7,318 bases of DNA from Anaerolineae bacterium (GTDB lineage Bacteria > Chloroflexota > Anaerolineae > DRVO01), in assembly GCA_012719195.1 (NCBI GenBank), contig JAAYAV010000301.1, forward strand, positions 1 to 7,318. Reading direction: 5' to 3'. This document shows, piece by piece, positions 5,906 through 7,318 of the stretch. Position numbers and translations under genes: made by a program. Each line of letters opens with the position of its first letter. The stretch's first letter is position 1. The notes under the pieces are model-generated. The model was given only the letters and a program-made list of their open reading frames with translations, was not told the DNA's origin and did no database searches.

Positions 5906-7015
5906 CTAGGGCGAGCAAACCTGTAGGGCGCGTTGAGCGGCGGCCGACTCCGGATCGCGCTCGAGGGCCGCCTGGAGGACAGGCACCGCCGCCTCGCACT
6001 GCTCGGTGTTGGCGAGGCTGAGGCCCAGTTGGATGTAGGTAAGGGCACCGGTGGCTCCCAGATCGATGGCGCGCTGGAGATAGGGGATGGCTTTCTCGTA
6101 GGCGAGGCGGGCATAGTGCGCCGCGCCCAGTTCGGCGTAGGCGCGCATATGCTCCGGGTCGGCCTCCACCGCCTGCTCAAGGGCCGTCACTGCCTCGCTA
6201 CTACGGCCCGCCGCCAGCAGAGCGCGGCCAAGAGCATGCAGGGCCATCGCGCTGTTGGGGTCCTTGGCGATGGCGCGCTCGAATTCCTCGATCGCACTAT
6301 CAAGGTCCTGCATGCCCAGGTACGTGTAGCCGAGATTGACATAATACAGGAAGAGCCCCGAATCGAGGCCGGCCGCCTTCTCATAGGCAGCGATGGCGTC
6401 ATTGTATCGGCCCAGTCGCTGCAGCAGGTAGCCGCGGTTCCGCTGGGCCATGGGGTCGTTTTCGTCCAGGGCCAGTGCCTCTTCAGACGCCAGCCAGGCC
6501 TCGTTGAGGTCGCCGGAATCGGTGAGGACCTCGGTGAGCACGGCGTAGGCGTAAACGTCGGTGCCATCCTCGCCCACCGCCCGCCTGGCGTAACTGAGCG
6601 CTTCGTCAAGATCACCCTCCCAGTCCAGCGCCTGGGCGATGGCCGCCAGGGCGGTGCTACTGTTGGGCCGTAGGGCGAGCGCCTTCTGGGCCGCATCGAT
6701 GGCCTGGGCGAACTTCTCCCGTAGAACCAGGATCTGCGCCTGGGCAACCAGGGAGTCCGGGTCGCTCGGGTGCAGGGTGAGAGCTTGGTCGTAGGCAGCC
6801 AGAGCGCTATCCAGATCACCCGCCCGCCGCGCCTGCTCCGCCACCCGCAGGTAGTAGTCGGCGGACGGGGTGGGCGTGGGCGTGGGGCTGCGGTCGGCGA
6901 ACCAAGGCACCTGGCGGCTGGCGGCATAGAGCAGTGCCATGATGGCGACCACGTAGAGCAGGGCGGTGCGCCAGCGCTGCCTCTTGCGGACGGGAGGTGG
7001 CTTAGGCAGGTACAT
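5906..7015 (-). CDS. Membrane-anchored tetratricopeptide repeat protein
   Basis: A 369-residue protein. A basic N-terminus (RKRQRWR, 10-16) is followed by one membrane segment (about 18-33), a short PTPTPTP linker (44-50) and about nine contiguous 34-residue TPR units from 53 to near 358. Clear unit cores are GDLDSALAAYDQAL (66-79), GRYNDAIAAYEKAA (202-215), DLDSAIEEFERAI (237-249) and YEKAIPYLQRAI (306-317). The positive-inside rule puts the repeats outside the cytoplasm, tethered to the membrane. TPR arrays are protein-binding scaffolds; no enzymatic domain is present and the partner is unknown. Only two cysteines occur (340 and 367), both near the C-terminus, which could form a disulfide if exported (speculative). 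The ATG at 7015 lies 13 bases after the cytidine deaminase stop, with only a weak GAGG at that stop as ribosome site. It is probably cotranscribed with cdd. Confidence 0.88.
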   Translation of the reverse strand: MYLPKPPPVRKRQRWRTALLYVVAIMALLYAASRQVPWFADRSPTPTPTPSADYYLRVAEQARRAGDLDSALAAYDQALTLHPSDPDSLVAQAQILVLREKFAQAIDAAQKALALRPNSSTALAAIAQALDWEGDLDEALSYARRAVGEDGTDVYAYAVLTEVLTDSGDLNEAWLASEEALALDENDPMAQRNRGYLLQRLGRYNDAIAAYEKAAGLDSGLFLYYVNLGYTYLGMQDLDSAIEEFERAIAKDPNSAMALHALGRALLAAGRSSEAVTALEQAVEADPEHMRAYAELGAAHYARLAYEKAIPYLQRAIDLGATGALTYIQLGLSLANTEQCEAAVPVLQAALERDPESAAAQRALQVCSP

Positions 7016-7028
7016 GGGCGGGCCGGCC

Positions 7029-7318
7029 TCAGCCGGACTGGGTAGGGGGCCGGAAGACGGGTGAGAAGGCGTGCGGAAGAAGATCCCCCAGCATCACGCG
7101 AGCGACCACTCGCGGTCCCTCGGCCACGATCACCAGGCAGTCCGGCCCGGCGAACTCGGCCAGTACCTGGCGGCAGGCGCCGCAGGGCCAGGCGGCGGGT
7201 TCGGCGCTGACGGCTAGGGCGCTCACTCGCTTGGCTCCAGCGGCCACGGCCGTGAAGATCGCTACCCTCTCGGCACACATGGTGAGGCCGTAAGAAGCGT
7301 TCTCGACGTTGCCGCCGG
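7029..7318 (-). CDS. cdd: Cytidine deaminase, N-terminus cut by window edge
   Basis: The reading frame continues past the ATG at 7280 to the window edge; the upstream codons give GGNVENASYGLT, the family's substrate-binding NxE segment, so that ATG is internal. In all 95 residues are visible, and about 35 N-terminal residues are probably missing from the usual length of about 130. MCAERVAIF holds the first zinc cysteine (C14 of the visible part) and the catalytic glutamate (E16), and PCGACRQ holds the other two zinc cysteines (C45, C48). The enzyme hydrolyses cytidine and deoxycytidine to uridine and deoxyuridine in cytosolic pyrimidine salvage. The three-cysteine zinc site is the small tetrameric type. 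The stop codon is 13 bases before the TPR gene. Confidence 0.96.
   Translation of the reverse strand, partial: GGNVENASYGLTMCAERVAIFTAVAAGAKRVSALAVSAEPAAWPCGACRQVLAEFAGPDCLVIVAEGPRVVARVMLGDLLPHAFSPVFRPPTQSG

Noticed and set aside
5596..6180. A 194-codon minus-strand frame running from the TPR gene through the gap to groES
   Set aside because: It would pass through the groESL promoter and CIRCE, starts inside the TPR gene out of frame, and has a composition typical of an out-of-frame shadow.
6861..6894. A short GGGCGT-type direct repeat as a possible tandem repeat element
   Set aside because: It is the coding sequence for the Pro-Thr linker of the TPR protein, too short to treat as an independent repeat.
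6187..7278. A 363-codon minus-strand frame overlapping the TPR gene and cdd
   Set aside because: The translation is rich in Arg, Pro and Ser and has no repeat pattern, while the alternative frames give clear TPR repeats and cytidine deaminase motifs.

Overview
A GC-rich window in which every supportable gene lies on the minus strand. Read in the direction of transcription (right to left) the order is: cytidine deaminase (5' end cut by the window edge), a membrane-anchored TPR protein, a control region with promoter and CIRCE operator, groES, groEL, a hairpin terminator, a second promoter, a site-2 protease (M50), an HD-domain protein, a TyrA-like NAD(P)-binding protein, a family 2 glycosyltransferase (GT2), and a large polytopic membrane protein (PTPS_related type) cut by the left edge. 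The make-up (HrcA/CIRCE-controlled groESL, a GroEL without a GGM tail, the short M50 protease, and a GT2 beside a PTPS_related membrane protein) is what I would expect from a Chloroflexota genome, probably an uncultured or environmental lineage. That assignment is inference from gene content and style; no marker here settles it.

Region by region: 7029-7318 is the end of cdd, followed after 13 bases by the TPR gene (5906-7015). The 5720-5905 stretch has no gene and carries only modest inverted repeats. The 5641-5706 region is a compact heat-shock control unit: a sigma-A type promoter with exact 17-base spacing, then a 9-9-9 CIRCE inverted repeat overlapping the start of the transcript. groES and groEL follow 36 bases apart, each with a full AGGAGG ribosome binding site. 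An 11-bp perfect hairpin at 3596-3620 closes the chaperonin operon. An extended -10 element (3539-3547) then starts a tightly packed downstream operon of five genes, with gaps or overlaps of 4 to 14 bases.

How the genes work together: GroES and GroEL are the folding machine, repressed by HrcA through CIRCE. The downstream operon mixes a membrane protease, a probable HD phosphohydrolase, a degenerate TyrA-like dehydrogenase and two envelope or glycan genes; the last two plausibly act together in lipid-linked sugar or surface glycan synthesis. No mobile element, CRISPR array, tRNA or rRNA was seen. I found no convincing new system. The most useful oddities are the TyrA-like protein that lacks most of its family's catalytic signature, and unusual residues in the GroEL nucleotide site and the GroES mobile loop.
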